Source: Maribacter thermophilus (GTDB lineage: Bacteria; Bacteroidota; Bacteroidia; Flavobacteriales; Flavobacteriaceae). From it: a stretch of 64,000 nt of DNA. Position 1 is the stretch's first letter. Each line of letters opens with the position of its first letter. The notes under the pieces are model-generated. The model saw only the letters and a program-made list of their open reading frames with translations, was not told the DNA's origin and did not search any database. Positions 19,401 to 27,823 of the stretch are shown here, piece after piece. The stretch covers positions 286,402 through 350,401 of the forward strand of contig NZ_LDAS01000001.1 of assembly GCF_001020565.1 (NCBI RefSeq). The letters are read 5' to 3'. The position numbers were made by a program, and so were the translations under genes.

Positions 19401-19568
19401 TGTATAGCCGCCAAATGGTTGGGCCACATAAATAACGGGCATATCCATTTGCGGTAAAATATCTACTTTGATTTCTTTTATCGCCTGAATACCAAAAAAG
19501 AAGAGTCCTCCAACAAAAACGAGGATTGAAATAGGTTTTGATAAAGCAAATTTTATTAGGTTCTGCAA
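16407..19568 (-). CDS. RND efflux transporter permease, HAE1/AcrB-like
   Basis: Inner-membrane proton-driven pump of 1053 residues with the usual duplicated architecture: TM1 at the start, large periplasmic loops, TM2-6 at about 335-530, then the second half with TM7 near 540 and TM8-12 at about 870-1030. In TM4 the motif is 'GILVDESTVTIEN': the first proton-relay Asp of AcrB is kept and the second is Glu. In TM10 the segment 'VGVSIANAVLLVSN' has Ala where AcrB has the relay Lys. This pattern occurs in a distinct RND branch, so transport is still expected. It lies between the channel and adaptor genes (gaps 9 and 4 bases). The substrate may be drugs, lipids or metals; no metal-binding methionine cluster was recognised. 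Confidence 0.94.
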   Translation of the reverse strand: MQNLIKFALSKPISILVFVGGLFFFGIQAIKEIKVDILPQMDMPVIYVAQPFGGYTPDQMEAYFAKGYVKLMVFNNGLKSIETKNIQGLTLIKLSYYQGTNMAQAAAELTALCNRAQAIFPPGTQPPFIIRFDSSTIPIGQLVLSSETRTNNELADLANEYVRSSFTSVPGLMSPAPAGGSPRAITINVDPAKMRSHNLTTDQIVAALTENNRTAPSGNVRIGNKDYITPTNNTIRNLKEFEKIPLFKGSVENLTIGDVATVGNEADIIRGYALVNGRRSVFLSIAKSADASTWEVVKKLKKAMPKIQNNLPEDVKLTYEFDQSVYILNSLKSLITEGVIGAVLTGLMVILFLGDRRAALIVVLTIPISIISGVLFLKLFGFTINLMTLSGLALAIGILVDESTVTIENIHQHLDMGKSKPKAIFDACLEIAFPKLLILLCILAIFAPAFTMAGIPGSLFLPLALAIGFSMITSYLLSQTFVPVMANWIMKENHHEVADKNHGEVSRFDRFRKKFLNVIDYLLPKRKMVSILYLTVISIIAIILIGTIGRDVFPKVNSSQFQMRIRAPEGTRVEQTEQIALKALNEIEDMVGPEHVGISSVYAGMHPSQYSISSLYLFMAQPHEILYQIALKDFYADMDTFKDSIRSRIHKKLPELKVSFEPIEMTEKILSQGSPTPIEIRLSGIDKTTNVEYGKKIIERLEDISYFRDAQLAQSTNYPALNINIDRTKAAQLGVGISEITNSLIATTSSSRYTAKNVWVDEGRGQTVSVQVQVPISEVSSIAQLGQTPIRTNTARPVLGDVATITPSTVNGENDNLGALPYVSVTANIDHIDLGTAMDEANKVITDLGDLPRGLNIELIGLSKVLEETLSSLQSGLLVAILVIFLMLAANFQSFNVSFVVLTAAPAVVMGSLLLLLATGSTLNLQSYMGIILAVGVSIANAVLLVSNAEELRLKNGGDALLAARDAAAVRLRPIIMTSVAMIAGMLPMAIGHGESGEQAAPLGRAVIGGLFFSTFAVLVVIPIIFAWVRKNATIESVSLNPEDKNSKFYKTE

Positions 19569-19577
19569 GGTATTGGT

Positions 19578-21017
19578 CTATTTAAATTCGTTTAAGAAAA
19601 GGTTTATGTCTCCTATCGCCGACGCTTTCATCAACAAAGCTTGCCATAAATTGGTATAGGCGATATCACGGTCGGTCTCTGCCCGGTTAAGTGCATATAG
19701 GGCGGTGGTTACGTCCGTTAGCGTTGTAAGTCCGTTTTCATAGAGGGCAATGCGCTGCCTATAAGCCGCCTGGGCCGCTTCCACTTGCTTAGGTGCTTCT
19801 TGGTAATTGCTCAAAGCATATTCCAGCCTAGCGTTGGCGGCATCGTTCAAGTTCTCTAGTTCTATATTCAGTTTTTTGTTTTCTTCCTTAAGTCCTTCTG
19901 TTATCAACTTTTGGCTCGAGAATCTCTTGTGTGCTTCCGATATATCGGTTAGGTTCCAAACAAAGCCAACTCCCAATAGATAATTTTGACGGGTAGGGTC
20001 AATGCCATCCAAATAACTACTGGAATAGGAAGTAAGGTCGGTTGCATAATCGGGGTTAATTCCAGATCCCCTGGCTTGGTACACGCCCAAAGCGGTAATA
20101 GAAGGCCAATACTCGCCTTTTACGGCCTTTTGTTTTAACTCACTGGTAAAGACTTTACTTTGGATGTATTTTTTTGAAGGATGCTTATCTGTAGAATTTA
20201 TGGAGGATACATTAGTGACCATACTGCCGGGAATCGTATTTAAAAAGGTACTGTCGGCTATAAAATCTTGGGGAGGCACTCCCATATACTCAGCCAATAT
20301 ATTGTTCTGTGTCTTTACCTGTTCCCTTACCTGGTTTAAGGTGATTTTTGCCCTTGAAACTTCTGCACCGGCCATAGAAGAGTCCACACCGGGCATTAAA
20401 CCATTTTTGACCCTGACCGAAACATTCTGGTAAAAGACTTCTGCACGCTCCAAGTTTTTACGTTGCGATAGTAATAATCGCTGACTGGCCAATAGATTAA
20501 GGTAGGCACTGGCAATTTTAATCTTATGCTGAAACACCTCTTGGGCATAATCTTCACCATATTGAACAGCCTCTGCTTTAGCAGCTTTAATATTCTTTTT
20601 TCGTCTTCCAAAAGAGAAAACCTCCCAGTTGACATTCACAAAATAAAGAGCGCCAAAAGCGGTGTTCCAGTTTTGGGTTTCGTGGTATGGTCCCGATGAG
20701 CTAGCAATGCCATTGATACCAAAAAGAGGGCCATACTGCCCATTGGTTGTACCATAACTTTGTTGTGCTCCCAAGCCTACATCTGGCAAATAGCTTCTTT
20801 TTACTTCATCGGCACGTTCTTTTGAGGCCATGGCGTATTTGTTCTTGGCCCTTAAGCTTCCATAGTTCTCAATACCTGTTTCAATGGCTTCTGGCAATTT
20901 TAGGTCTTGTCCCAAGGACCCATTAGTAGAAATGATTGCAGTTATGATGGTAAATACCTTGGCAAGATCAATAAGGTATTGGGCAAAGTCTTTAAAAGCG
21001 ACTAATATTCTATGCAT
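19578..21017 (-). CDS. TolC-family outer-membrane efflux protein
   Basis: A 479-residue outer-membrane channel protein, first gene of the RND operon. It has an N-terminal export signal (the hydrophobic stretch at about 14-34; the first 13 residues may be over-called). The two internally similar halves of coiled helices typical of OEP proteins follow, with 'AYLNLLASQRLLLSQRKNLERAEVFYQNV' near 170 and 'YRQRIALYENGLTTLTDVTTALYALNRAE' near 420. The second is the classical TolC equatorial repeat. It forms a trimeric exit duct for the pump encoded downstream. Confidence 0.93.
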   Translation of the reverse strand: MHRILVAFKDFAQYLIDLAKVFTIITAIISTNGSLGQDLKLPEAIETGIENYGSLRAKNKYAMASKERADEVKRSYLPDVGLGAQQSYGTTNGQYGPLFGINGIASSSGPYHETQNWNTAFGALYFVNVNWEVFSFGRRKKNIKAAKAEAVQYGEDYAQEVFQHKIKIASAYLNLLASQRLLLSQRKNLERAEVFYQNVSVRVKNGLMPGVDSSMAGAEVSRAKITLNQVREQVKTQNNILAEYMGVPPQDFIADSTFLNTIPGSMVTNVSSINSTDKHPSKKYIQSKVFTSELKQKAVKGEYWPSITALGVYQARGSGINPDYATDLTSYSSSYLDGIDPTRQNYLLGVGFVWNLTDISEAHKRFSSQKLITEGLKEENKKLNIELENLNDAANARLEYALSNYQEAPKQVEAAQAAYRQRIALYENGLTTLTDVTTALYALNRAETDRDIAYTNLWQALLMKASAIGDINLFLNEFK

Positions 21018-21796
21018 GCTTGTTTTTAGATAATCTATTTAATCCACCCATAAGAACTTAATTTGTTACTCGGGGGTGTCATATATTGTTTGGCTTTTTT
21101 ATCAATTGTCATACATCATACTTCCAAATAAATGTCCGTTCACGTTTTTTTTTATAAAATACTACTGGCCTACTTTATATACATTCCGTAGACCTATTTT
21201 AAAACAGATATATTGAAAAATAAAAACAAGGCTCTCTGAGAAAGCATGCCTTTACGAAATAGAATCCCATTGTTTTATTAAATAAGATCTATTCTATATC
21301 TGTAAAAACTTTTTTAATTCTTTATAAGGGAATACTTGTTTTAAAAATGTAGCGCTACCTATATAAAAAAGAACATATTTTTGAACTTTCATTCCTCTTT
21401 ATCCGAAAACTTGTTTTCAAAGCCAATATCACATAAAGAAAGCCAAGTTTTTATGTAAAAACAACGTACGGCGATTTTGAAAAAACTCCACTTTTAAAAT
21501 GAATGGAATAATTGCCGAACAAGTGTATTTTACAGTACTGACAGTATGAATTCAGTATAATTTTAATTCAATTTTTTTACTTTTTATAACAATTAAATTG
21601 TAAAAAAAATGTTAAAAAGAGAATAGCCAATTAACATAGTTTAATTTGGTAAATTCATAAAAATACCCAGATAAAAATTGAGTATTCTAATCTTTGGGAT
21701 GGGTTTCTGAATATTTATGGGATGGTCTGCGATAACTTTTTATGGAAGTTCGTCGGTGTTGAAATATGGAGCTTTCCAAATTTCGTTCTGTTTTTT
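21018..21796. other. Long AT-rich intergenic region without recognised gene
   Basis: A 779-base spacer upstream of the efflux operon and downstream of the nucleotide cyclase gene, both on the minus strand. It must contain the promoter of the tolC-like gene. All reading frames are short and broken. Several small imperfect repeats (for example GTCATA motifs near 21080 and 21110) were seen, but no clear RNA gene, terminator or TAnnTTTG/TTG promoter pair could be supported. Confidence 0.5.
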
Positions 21797-22879
21797 TCAA
21801 TCTCGTTTGTTAATCGCATAAATTTCTATTTTTTCGTGCTTTCCTTTTAACAAGATACTGCCTAGAGAGGTATAGCTGTAGGAAGTCTTGTTTTCGAGGT
21901 CGTTCAAAAGCGTTTCGGACACTAATAACGACGCATTGTACTTGTTGCATTCCTCTTGGATCCTGGCAGAGGTGTTAATAACGTCACCGTGGTATGCCAG
22001 TTCTTTTTTTACAACGCCTACTTCGGCCACCATTAAAATGCCACCATGCACACCTGCCTTAAACTTGGGGACTATGCCATATTCTTTAAGGTAATAACTT
22101 TCTCTTTTTATCAAATTACTTTCAAAAGCAAAAAAGACCTCAATACAGTTTGCGTTGGCTATACCTTTGTCATAGGGCCAGGACAATACCGCTTCATCAC
22201 CTACATATTGATATATTTCTGCGTCGTATTTAGCAACTATTTCGTTTAGGTCATAAAAAAAATCCTGGATAAATTGGCTGTATTTTAGATGCCCTAATTC
22301 CTCTGCCGTTCCCGTGGAATCCTTTAGGTCAAGAAACATAAAAATACGTTTTTCCTCTTGGGGTTTTTTATATTTTCCCAAAAGCATTTTCAGAAAAATA
22401 CCCCTGCCAAATTTTTCTGTAGCTATTTTTAGGAAAGAGAAGACCAGCGAAGCGATAAAAACATATAACAAGTTAGAGTGTAAGACTTTGTTGTCTAGCC
22501 ACCATCCAATGCTGTTATCTATGTCCAATTCGTAAGAATCGGAAATAAACTCCATTATGATGGTAAAAACTGCAATGGTAGATATAAAATAGGTGATGGT
22601 TCTGAAGGCGATAGACGGACCGATGGCCAATCTTTTAGAGCTATACTGTTCGAATGCAAATTCGACGATAGCATAAATAAATCCCAATAGAATGCCTGTA
22701 AGAACGTAATAACCATAAATCTCCGCCATAGATAAATTTGCCACGGCTCCCTTTAAAGAAATAGATATAATACTGTTAAGGCCATAGAATCTAAAAAAGG
22801 CAAAAAGGGCCATTGCACATACCCAAAACAACAATGTTTGCCATAAAAGCCTGTAAAAATACCTTAGGTTTCTTTTCAC
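21797..22879 (-). CDS. Membrane-anchored class III adenylate/guanylate cyclase
   Basis: A 360-residue protein with four hydrophobic helices in the first 160 residues and a C-terminal class III cyclase domain (about 175-355). The two metal-binding aspartates are in 'MFLDLKDSTG' and 'YVGDEAVLSW'. The transition-state Asn and Arg are in 'GDVINTSARIQ'. The residues that select adenine in known adenylyl cyclases (Lys and Asp) appear as Gln ('YQYVGDE') and Ala ('ELAYHGD'), so the nucleotide specificity is open. Similar four-helix cyclases are common in Flavobacteria. It stands alone. Upstream, ATACTAACA occurs twice (22885 and 22920), 35 bases apart. Confidence 0.88.
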   Translation of the reverse strand: MKRNLRYFYRLLWQTLLFWVCAMALFAFFRFYGLNSIISISLKGAVANLSMAEIYGYYVLTGILLGFIYAIVEFAFEQYSSKRLAIGPSIAFRTITYFISTIAVFTIIMEFISDSYELDIDNSIGWWLDNKVLHSNLLYVFIASLVFSFLKIATEKFGRGIFLKMLLGKYKKPQEEKRIFMFLDLKDSTGTAEELGHLKYSQFIQDFFYDLNEIVAKYDAEIYQYVGDEAVLSWPYDKGIANANCIEVFFAFESNLIKRESYYLKEYGIVPKFKAGVHGGILMVAEVGVVKKELAYHGDVINTSARIQEECNKYNASLLVSETLLNDLENKTSYSYTSLGSILLKGKHEKIEIYAINKRD

Positions 22880-22952
22880 GTCAGATACTAACAGATGATG
22901 GTACGCCTTTTATTAAGGTATACTAACATCGGATTAAAATTAATTTACAAAT

Positions 22953-25900
22953 TTAGAATTTTCTGTTCGGGGTATAGGGTCCCCCAGCAGATTCTATGGC
23001 AGCTTCAAAAGCTTCTATCTCCATCATGTATGTTTTTAATTCTTTTTGGAAGATGCTAAAGTCCCTTGTGGCGATATCGATGTTCATTTTTTGTGTTTCC
23101 GTAGGTGGTTGTGTGGTGTTCCAATGCGCTCCTGCTACCTGTCCCACCCTTGATCTAATGGATGGGGGTACAGCTTCGTTCTTTGATTGCCTAATACGGT
23201 TTCCTGTCAAAGCTGTTCTCAGTTCATTTAACTTGTTGTCCAGTTCTTCCCATTTGGAAAATAGATCGGCTCCTACTTTTGGAGTATTTACTAAGGCAGT
23301 TTTAAGATAGCGAAGACGCTCGCTTACCTCTCCTAATTTTTTGCTGGCCGTAGCTACTTGTCTAGAAAGTTCTGCGGTTGTTTTTTGAAAAGATGCTATT
23401 GCCGTATAATCTACGGGAGCGGTCGTAGTCTCTACCGGTTTTACCTTAAAAACCTGAGGATTGCCTTGGGGCTGTAGTTTACCGTTAAATAGAATATATA
23501 GTTGTACACTATATGTTCCAGGGGCGGCCATTGGCCCTTGGGGGTCGCCTGCCCACGGAGGTTTAAAATCGGGAACTTCAAGGTCTATGGGATTTGGGGC
23601 AGGTAGACGTAGGTCCCAATTTACCCTGTGCAACCCTTTCTTATTACTTCCTTCTACCCATCTAATGGGTTGATCCTTATCATTCTTTATCAGAAGTAAC
23701 ACTTTAGCTTCGTGCTCGGTGCTCTCAGATGTCAGTGGTTCCCAACCAGGAAAGGGAATGTTCATGCTTTTGGCCTCCAATGATTTTTCTTTTTCCTTAC
23801 GTATAGTTTTTGATGTCTTTGGAATATCATTTAAATAATAGGTGAACAGAGCGCCGAAGGGAGGGTTGTCGGCAACATAGCTGGTGGTGCCCAAAGTAGG
23901 CATCCCTTTGGCCTGCATGGGGGCATAAGGTACGTACCACCAAGCATCACGGACCGAAAAGAGCTTGTTTGTTTTTTCATTAATAGTGGTTCCTATTTCC
24001 CTAAGAGGGGTATAATCGTCTAAAATATAAAAACCTCTACCAAAAGAAGCGCCTACCAGATCATGGTCCCTTGCGTGTAATTCAAGATCTCGAAAGGGGA
24101 TGGTGGGTACCCCTGATTTTAAAGGAATCCAGTTACCCCCTTTGTTTATGGAGAAATAGATACCGTACTCAGTACCTATGAACAATAGGTTATCATTGAT
24201 CGGATCTTGTTTGATCACCCATACGATCGTATTGCTAGGTAGGTCGCCTACAATGGACTTCCAAGAGCGTCCACGATCGGTACTCATAAACAAGTATGGG
24301 GTAAAATCACCAAATTTATGTGCATCGGCACTTACAAAAACGGTATTGGCATCGTGGTTAGAGGCTTCCACATCGTTTATGAAAGACCGCTGTGGTACTT
24401 TGGGCAGTGCACCGCTTTTGTTCCAAGTGTCGCCGCCATCCTCACTTATATGCACCAAGCCATCATCGGAACCTACATATAAAAGGCCTTCTACTTTTGG
24501 AGATTCGGATATCGATGTCAAGGTCGCGTATTTAGACATGGCACCATTGTCGTATAAGGCATCTATACTCCATACTTTGCCCATCATTTCCAGTTCATAC
24601 CTATTGGCATTGGTAGTAAGGTCTTCGCTGATGGGCTTCCAAGAATTGCCTTGGTCATCACTTCTCCAAAGTCTTTGTGAACCGTAGTAGAGTCTGTGAT
24701 TGTTATGTGGACTAATAAGAATGGGGCTGTCCCAGTTCCATCTTTCCGCCATATCACCAGAACCGGGTTGAGGTTGTATGTCCATACTTTCTTCGCTTCT
24801 TCTGTCATAGCGTTGAAGGTTGCCTTCCTGTATTTCCATATATACGATATTGGGGTCTTTGGGGTCAAATGCATTGTCATAACCATCGGCTCCCAAGGGT
24901 ACGTACCAATCCCTATTTCTAACACCTTCGGTATTCATGGTTCTAGAAGGACCTATCAGGGTCCCAAGATCTTGGGCTCCACCTACGATATTATAAAATG
25001 GCAAGGCATTGTCCAGTGAAAGTTTGTAAAACTGTGAAACGGGCAAATTTGGAAAATGGCGCCACGTTGCCCCTTCGTCGAATGTCTCGTAAAGTCCGGC
25101 ATCGGATCCGGCCAATAGGTGCTTTCCGTTGTTAGGGTCTATCCAAAGGGCATGATTGTCACTATGTTTTTCACGACCAGTGCCAAGAACCTTAAAATTC
25201 TTGCCGCCATCGCGTGTTACGTGTAAGAAGACATCCATCTGATAAACAAGGTCGGGGTCTGTGTTGGACACTTCTATTTCTTGATAGTAATGCGGACCGG
25301 TTCCACCAGAGATATAACCGTTACGGCGCTCCCAGCTTTCTCCCATATCCATAGACCTGTAAAATCCTTTCTCAGAATTTTCGGCTTCAATAGTAGCATA
25401 TACAAGGTTGGGGTCCGCTGGGGTAACCCCTAAACCTATTTTTCCCATGTCTCCCTTGGGAAGACCTGTGCTTTTTTGGGTCCAAGTTTCCCCATTGTCG
25501 GTAGATTTATAAATGCCCGATTTTGGTCCTCCAGAAAGAAAACCCCATACATGCCTTCTACGTTGATAGGCCGCGGCATACACAATATCTGGGTTCGTAG
25601 GGGCAAATTCAATATCGGTAACGCCTGTATGTTCATCAATTTTAAGAACAAGGTTCCAGGTTTTTCCACCGTCGGCGGTTTTGTATAACCCGCGATCACC
25701 ACCAGATGCCCATAAAGGGCCTTCGGCTGCCACAAAAACGATATCGCTATTTCTAGGGTCCACCAAAATTTTACCTATATGTTCCGAGTATTTTAATCCC
25801 ATTTGGGTCCAAGTGGTACCGCCATCGGTACTTTTAAAAACACCGCTGCCCCAACCTACGTGTCTGCCACTTACGTTTTCACCGGTACCTACCCAGACAA

Positions 25901-26228
25901 CTTGGGGGTTATTGGGGTCTATCGTAACAGTACCTATAGAGTATGAAGGTTGATCGTCGAAAACCGGTTTCCAAGAAATACCGCTGTTTTCTGTTTTCCA
26001 TAGGCCTCCAGAGCCTACAGCCACATACCAAGTACTTGGGTTGGCCGCACTAACAGCAATATCGGATATTCGACCTCCCATGAGTGCGGGTCCTATAGAT
26101 CTAAGTTTCAATCCTTTTACGGCATTGGCGATAGCTTCTTTATCTGTTTCCTGTCCGGTAACGGTCAAAGAAATTAATAGGAAAGATAGGTACAGAAAGA
26201 AAATGGACAGGTAATTTTTACGTGACAT
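22953..26228 (-). CDS. Secreted VPS10/sortilin-type beta-propeller protein (BNR/Asp-box repeats)
   Basis: A 1091-residue secreted protein with signal peptide ending 'TVTGQE' (residues 1-27). The first about 750 residues contain at least nine Asp-box motifs of the S-x-D-x-G-x-T-W kind: 'STDGGTTW', 'TADGGKTW', 'STDNGETW', 'SMDMGESW', 'TFDEGATW', 'SDDQGNSW', 'SEDGGDTW', 'STDRGRSW'. These predict one or two large sortilin-like propellers. The C-terminal third has a fibronectin-like segment and a helical tail. The family is often labelled 'glycosyl hydrolase', but no catalytic residues support that. It is common in Bacteroidota and its function is unknown. It is probably monocistronic. Confidence 0.88.
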   Translation of the reverse strand: MSRKNYLSIFFLYLSFLLISLTVTGQETDKEAIANAVKGLKLRSIGPALMGGRISDIAVSAANPSTWYVAVGSGGLWKTENSGISWKPVFDDQPSYSIGTVTIDPNNPQVVWVGTGENVSGRHVGWGSGVFKSTDGGTTWTQMGLKYSEHIGKILVDPRNSDIVFVAAEGPLWASGGDRGLYKTADGGKTWNLVLKIDEHTGVTDIEFAPTNPDIVYAAAYQRRRHVWGFLSGGPKSGIYKSTDNGETWTQKSTGLPKGDMGKIGLGVTPADPNLVYATIEAENSEKGFYRSMDMGESWERRNGYISGGTGPHYYQEIEVSNTDPDLVYQMDVFLHVTRDGGKNFKVLGTGREKHSDNHALWIDPNNGKHLLAGSDAGLYETFDEGATWRHFPNLPVSQFYKLSLDNALPFYNIVGGAQDLGTLIGPSRTMNTEGVRNRDWYVPLGADGYDNAFDPKDPNIVYMEIQEGNLQRYDRRSEESMDIQPQPGSGDMAERWNWDSPILISPHNNHRLYYGSQRLWRSDDQGNSWKPISEDLTTNANRYELEMMGKVWSIDALYDNGAMSKYATLTSISESPKVEGLLYVGSDDGLVHISEDGGDTWNKSGALPKVPQRSFINDVEASNHDANTVFVSADAHKFGDFTPYLFMSTDRGRSWKSIVGDLPSNTIVWVIKQDPINDNLLFIGTEYGIYFSINKGGNWIPLKSGVPTIPFRDLELHARDHDLVGASFGRGFYILDDYTPLREIGTTINEKTNKLFSVRDAWWYVPYAPMQAKGMPTLGTTSYVADNPPFGALFTYYLNDIPKTSKTIRKEKEKSLEAKSMNIPFPGWEPLTSESTEHEAKVLLLIKNDKDQPIRWVEGSNKKGLHRVNWDLRLPAPNPIDLEVPDFKPPWAGDPQGPMAAPGTYSVQLYILFNGKLQPQGNPQVFKVKPVETTTAPVDYTAIASFQKTTAELSRQVATASKKLGEVSERLRYLKTALVNTPKVGADLFSKWEELDNKLNELRTALTGNRIRQSKNEAVPPSIRSRVGQVAGAHWNTTQPPTETQKMNIDIATRDFSIFQKELKTYMMEIEAFEAAIESAGGPYTPNRKF

Positions 26229-26448
26229 AGGTAGACGGTTTGGTCGTTAGTTAGAAATTGGATACACATCCAAATGGTATTATAAAAATATATAACCCAG
26301 ATGAAAAACCCCTAAAGAGAAGGCATTACTTTTTTAAAAACTTACGCTATTGATAAACTTATTTTTTTGAATGGTGTTTTTAACCAAGTTTCCATTACTA
26401 TTTTCTTTGTTTAGGGCGATGTTCTATTATTTAAATGGAATGCTTTTA

Positions 26449-27087
26449 TTACTCCTCACATTTACGCTTTATGAAATGATTTTGATAAAGTGTAAAAAAA
26501 ATGGAAAAAGCTAAAATGGCCCCAAGTAAGGCCATGGCCATATCTTTTTGGGCGTCCCAAATATCGCCTTGTGTACCTAAATAGGAAATACCTTGTTCTA
26601 CAAAGAAAACATCGGCTACGAGCCATTCGATGATTTCATAAAGTCCACTAACCGAAAGTATTAGGGCAACAGGTAAAAGGAAGGCAATATGTCGAGGATA
26701 CTTCAGCCAATTTAAGAAGCATTCCTGCATGGGGTAATAGAGTAAAAAACCAAAGCAGAAATGTACCAATCTATCGTACTGGTTTCTTGGAGAATCGAAA
26801 ATATCCTGCAGCCAAAATCCGAAAGTGTTTTCTGCATAAGTATATTTTGAACCATAGACGTGCAGACATAAAAAAATACAGATCAGCAAATAACTAAAGT
26901 TGCTGAATCTGTATCTCTTAAACGAAAATATTAAAAAAAGTAGTGAAATAACCGTTAAGGTATTTTCAATGAGCCAATTGTAAACATCTGTAGTTCCGAT
27001 GAAGGAATTGGACCATACCATTATAAACACAACCATAAAAAAAGGCAACAACACTTTCTTTATGGTTATGGTATTCCTATTTGTCAT
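26449..27087 (-). CDS. DUF2238 (YjdF-like) inner-membrane protein
   Basis: A 212-residue integral membrane protein with about six hydrophobic helices. The family hallmark is visible around residues 75-125: 'HVYGSKYTYAE', 'FWLQDIF', then 'NQYDRLVHFCFGFLLYYP' and later 'YEIIEWL' and 'GTQGDIWDAQKDM', which carry the conserved acidic and His residues of DUF2238. Function is unknown. It is the last gene of the dps-hydroxyacyl-CoA dehydrogenase-hdeD operon (36-base gap), so it is predicted to be under the FNR-like box at 29322-29333. Confidence 0.88.
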   Translation of the reverse strand: MTNRNTITIKKVLLPFFMVVFIMVWSNSFIGTTDVYNWLIENTLTVISLLFLIFSFKRYRFSNFSYLLICIFLCLHVYGSKYTYAENTFGFWLQDIFDSPRNQYDRLVHFCFGFLLYYPMQECFLNWLKYPRHIAFLLPVALILSVSGLYEIIEWLVADVFFVEQGISYLGTQGDIWDAQKDMAMALLGAILAFSIFFTLYQNHFIKRKCEE

Positions 27088-27123
27088 GTATCCATGTTTC
27101 TAAAATCCATCCTTTTAAACTTT

Positions 27124-27696
27124 TCATTGATCCTTAAACATTTTGTCCAGTTTTTTAAGATTGATTCCCAAGAATATTCTGAAAATACCTGCGGTTATAA
27201 GGGCAAAGGCTGTCATGTATACAATACTGAGGCCAGCAAATAACGGATTTGCCAAGAGCAAAAAGGAAAAAAACAGGGTTATAATGCTCCAAAACAACAA
27301 CCAGCCCCATTGTGGTATTCCAGCAGATTTTAATTGAAAGGACAGTCCTATGGACAAAATGCTTTGAAACAATAGCCAAAAACCAACATATAAAGGTAGA
27401 ATGGCCATGGTCATCAAAGGATGGGCCAAGAGCAATATGCCGATAATCAAGTCTAGGATACCTCCGGCTAGGTACCAGCCCCAATCTTTCATTTCGTTTT
27501 TGTTGGAAATGGAAAACACGATTTGGAATATACCGGATACAAAAATGAATGCACTAAAAATGATGCTTAGTGATATGTAACTTTCCAAAGGGGTACGCAT
27601 TACCCAAACCCCAACAAAGATGTACAGTAGACCTATTAAGATGGATATCCACCAGTTTTTTATGGCTCTTTGGGCCGATTCTAAAATTGTTGCCAT
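27124..27696 (-). CDS. hdeD: HdeD/DUF308-family membrane protein
   Basis: A 190-residue protein with six hydrophobic helices arranged as three HdeD (DUF308) helix pairs: 'WWISILIGLLYIFVGVWVMRTP', 'WGWYLAGGILDLIIGILLLAHP' and 'WGWLLFWSIITLFFSFLLLANP'. The repeated W..(L/A)..G...G......P pattern is typical. HdeD protects E. coli at high density against acid and is found in transferable heat/stress-tolerance loci. The frame opens 54 bases upstream (27750), but the ATG at 27696 (MATILESAQRAIKNWW) matches family N-termini. It is the third gene of the dps operon. Confidence 0.9.
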   Translation of the reverse strand: MATILESAQRAIKNWWISILIGLLYIFVGVWVMRTPLESYISLSIIFSAFIFVSGIFQIVFSISNKNEMKDWGWYLAGGILDLIIGILLLAHPLMTMAILPLYVGFWLLFQSILSIGLSFQLKSAGIPQWGWLLFWSIITLFFSFLLLANPLFAGLSIVYMTAFALITAGIFRIFLGINLKKLDKMFKDQ

Positions 27697-27823
27697 AATT
27701 TCTATTATTTTAAAGTTTTTGAGCTGAATTATGTGTATAAGATATGCCAAGCTCTTTCATACCAAGTGTCCGTGTTAAAAAACGGGACCAGTTCTTGTTT
27801 TCCTATTTTACAATGGCTTGCGC

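Noticed and set aside
24178..24687. 169-codon plus-strand frame opposite the sortilin-type gene
   Set aside because: Antisense shadow of the repeat-rich propeller gene; no own start context or similarity.
22953..26228. Calling the sortilin-type protein a glycoside hydrolase
   Set aside because: The Asp-box propeller is shared by sialidases and xyloglucanases, but no catalytic acid pair in the right context was seen.
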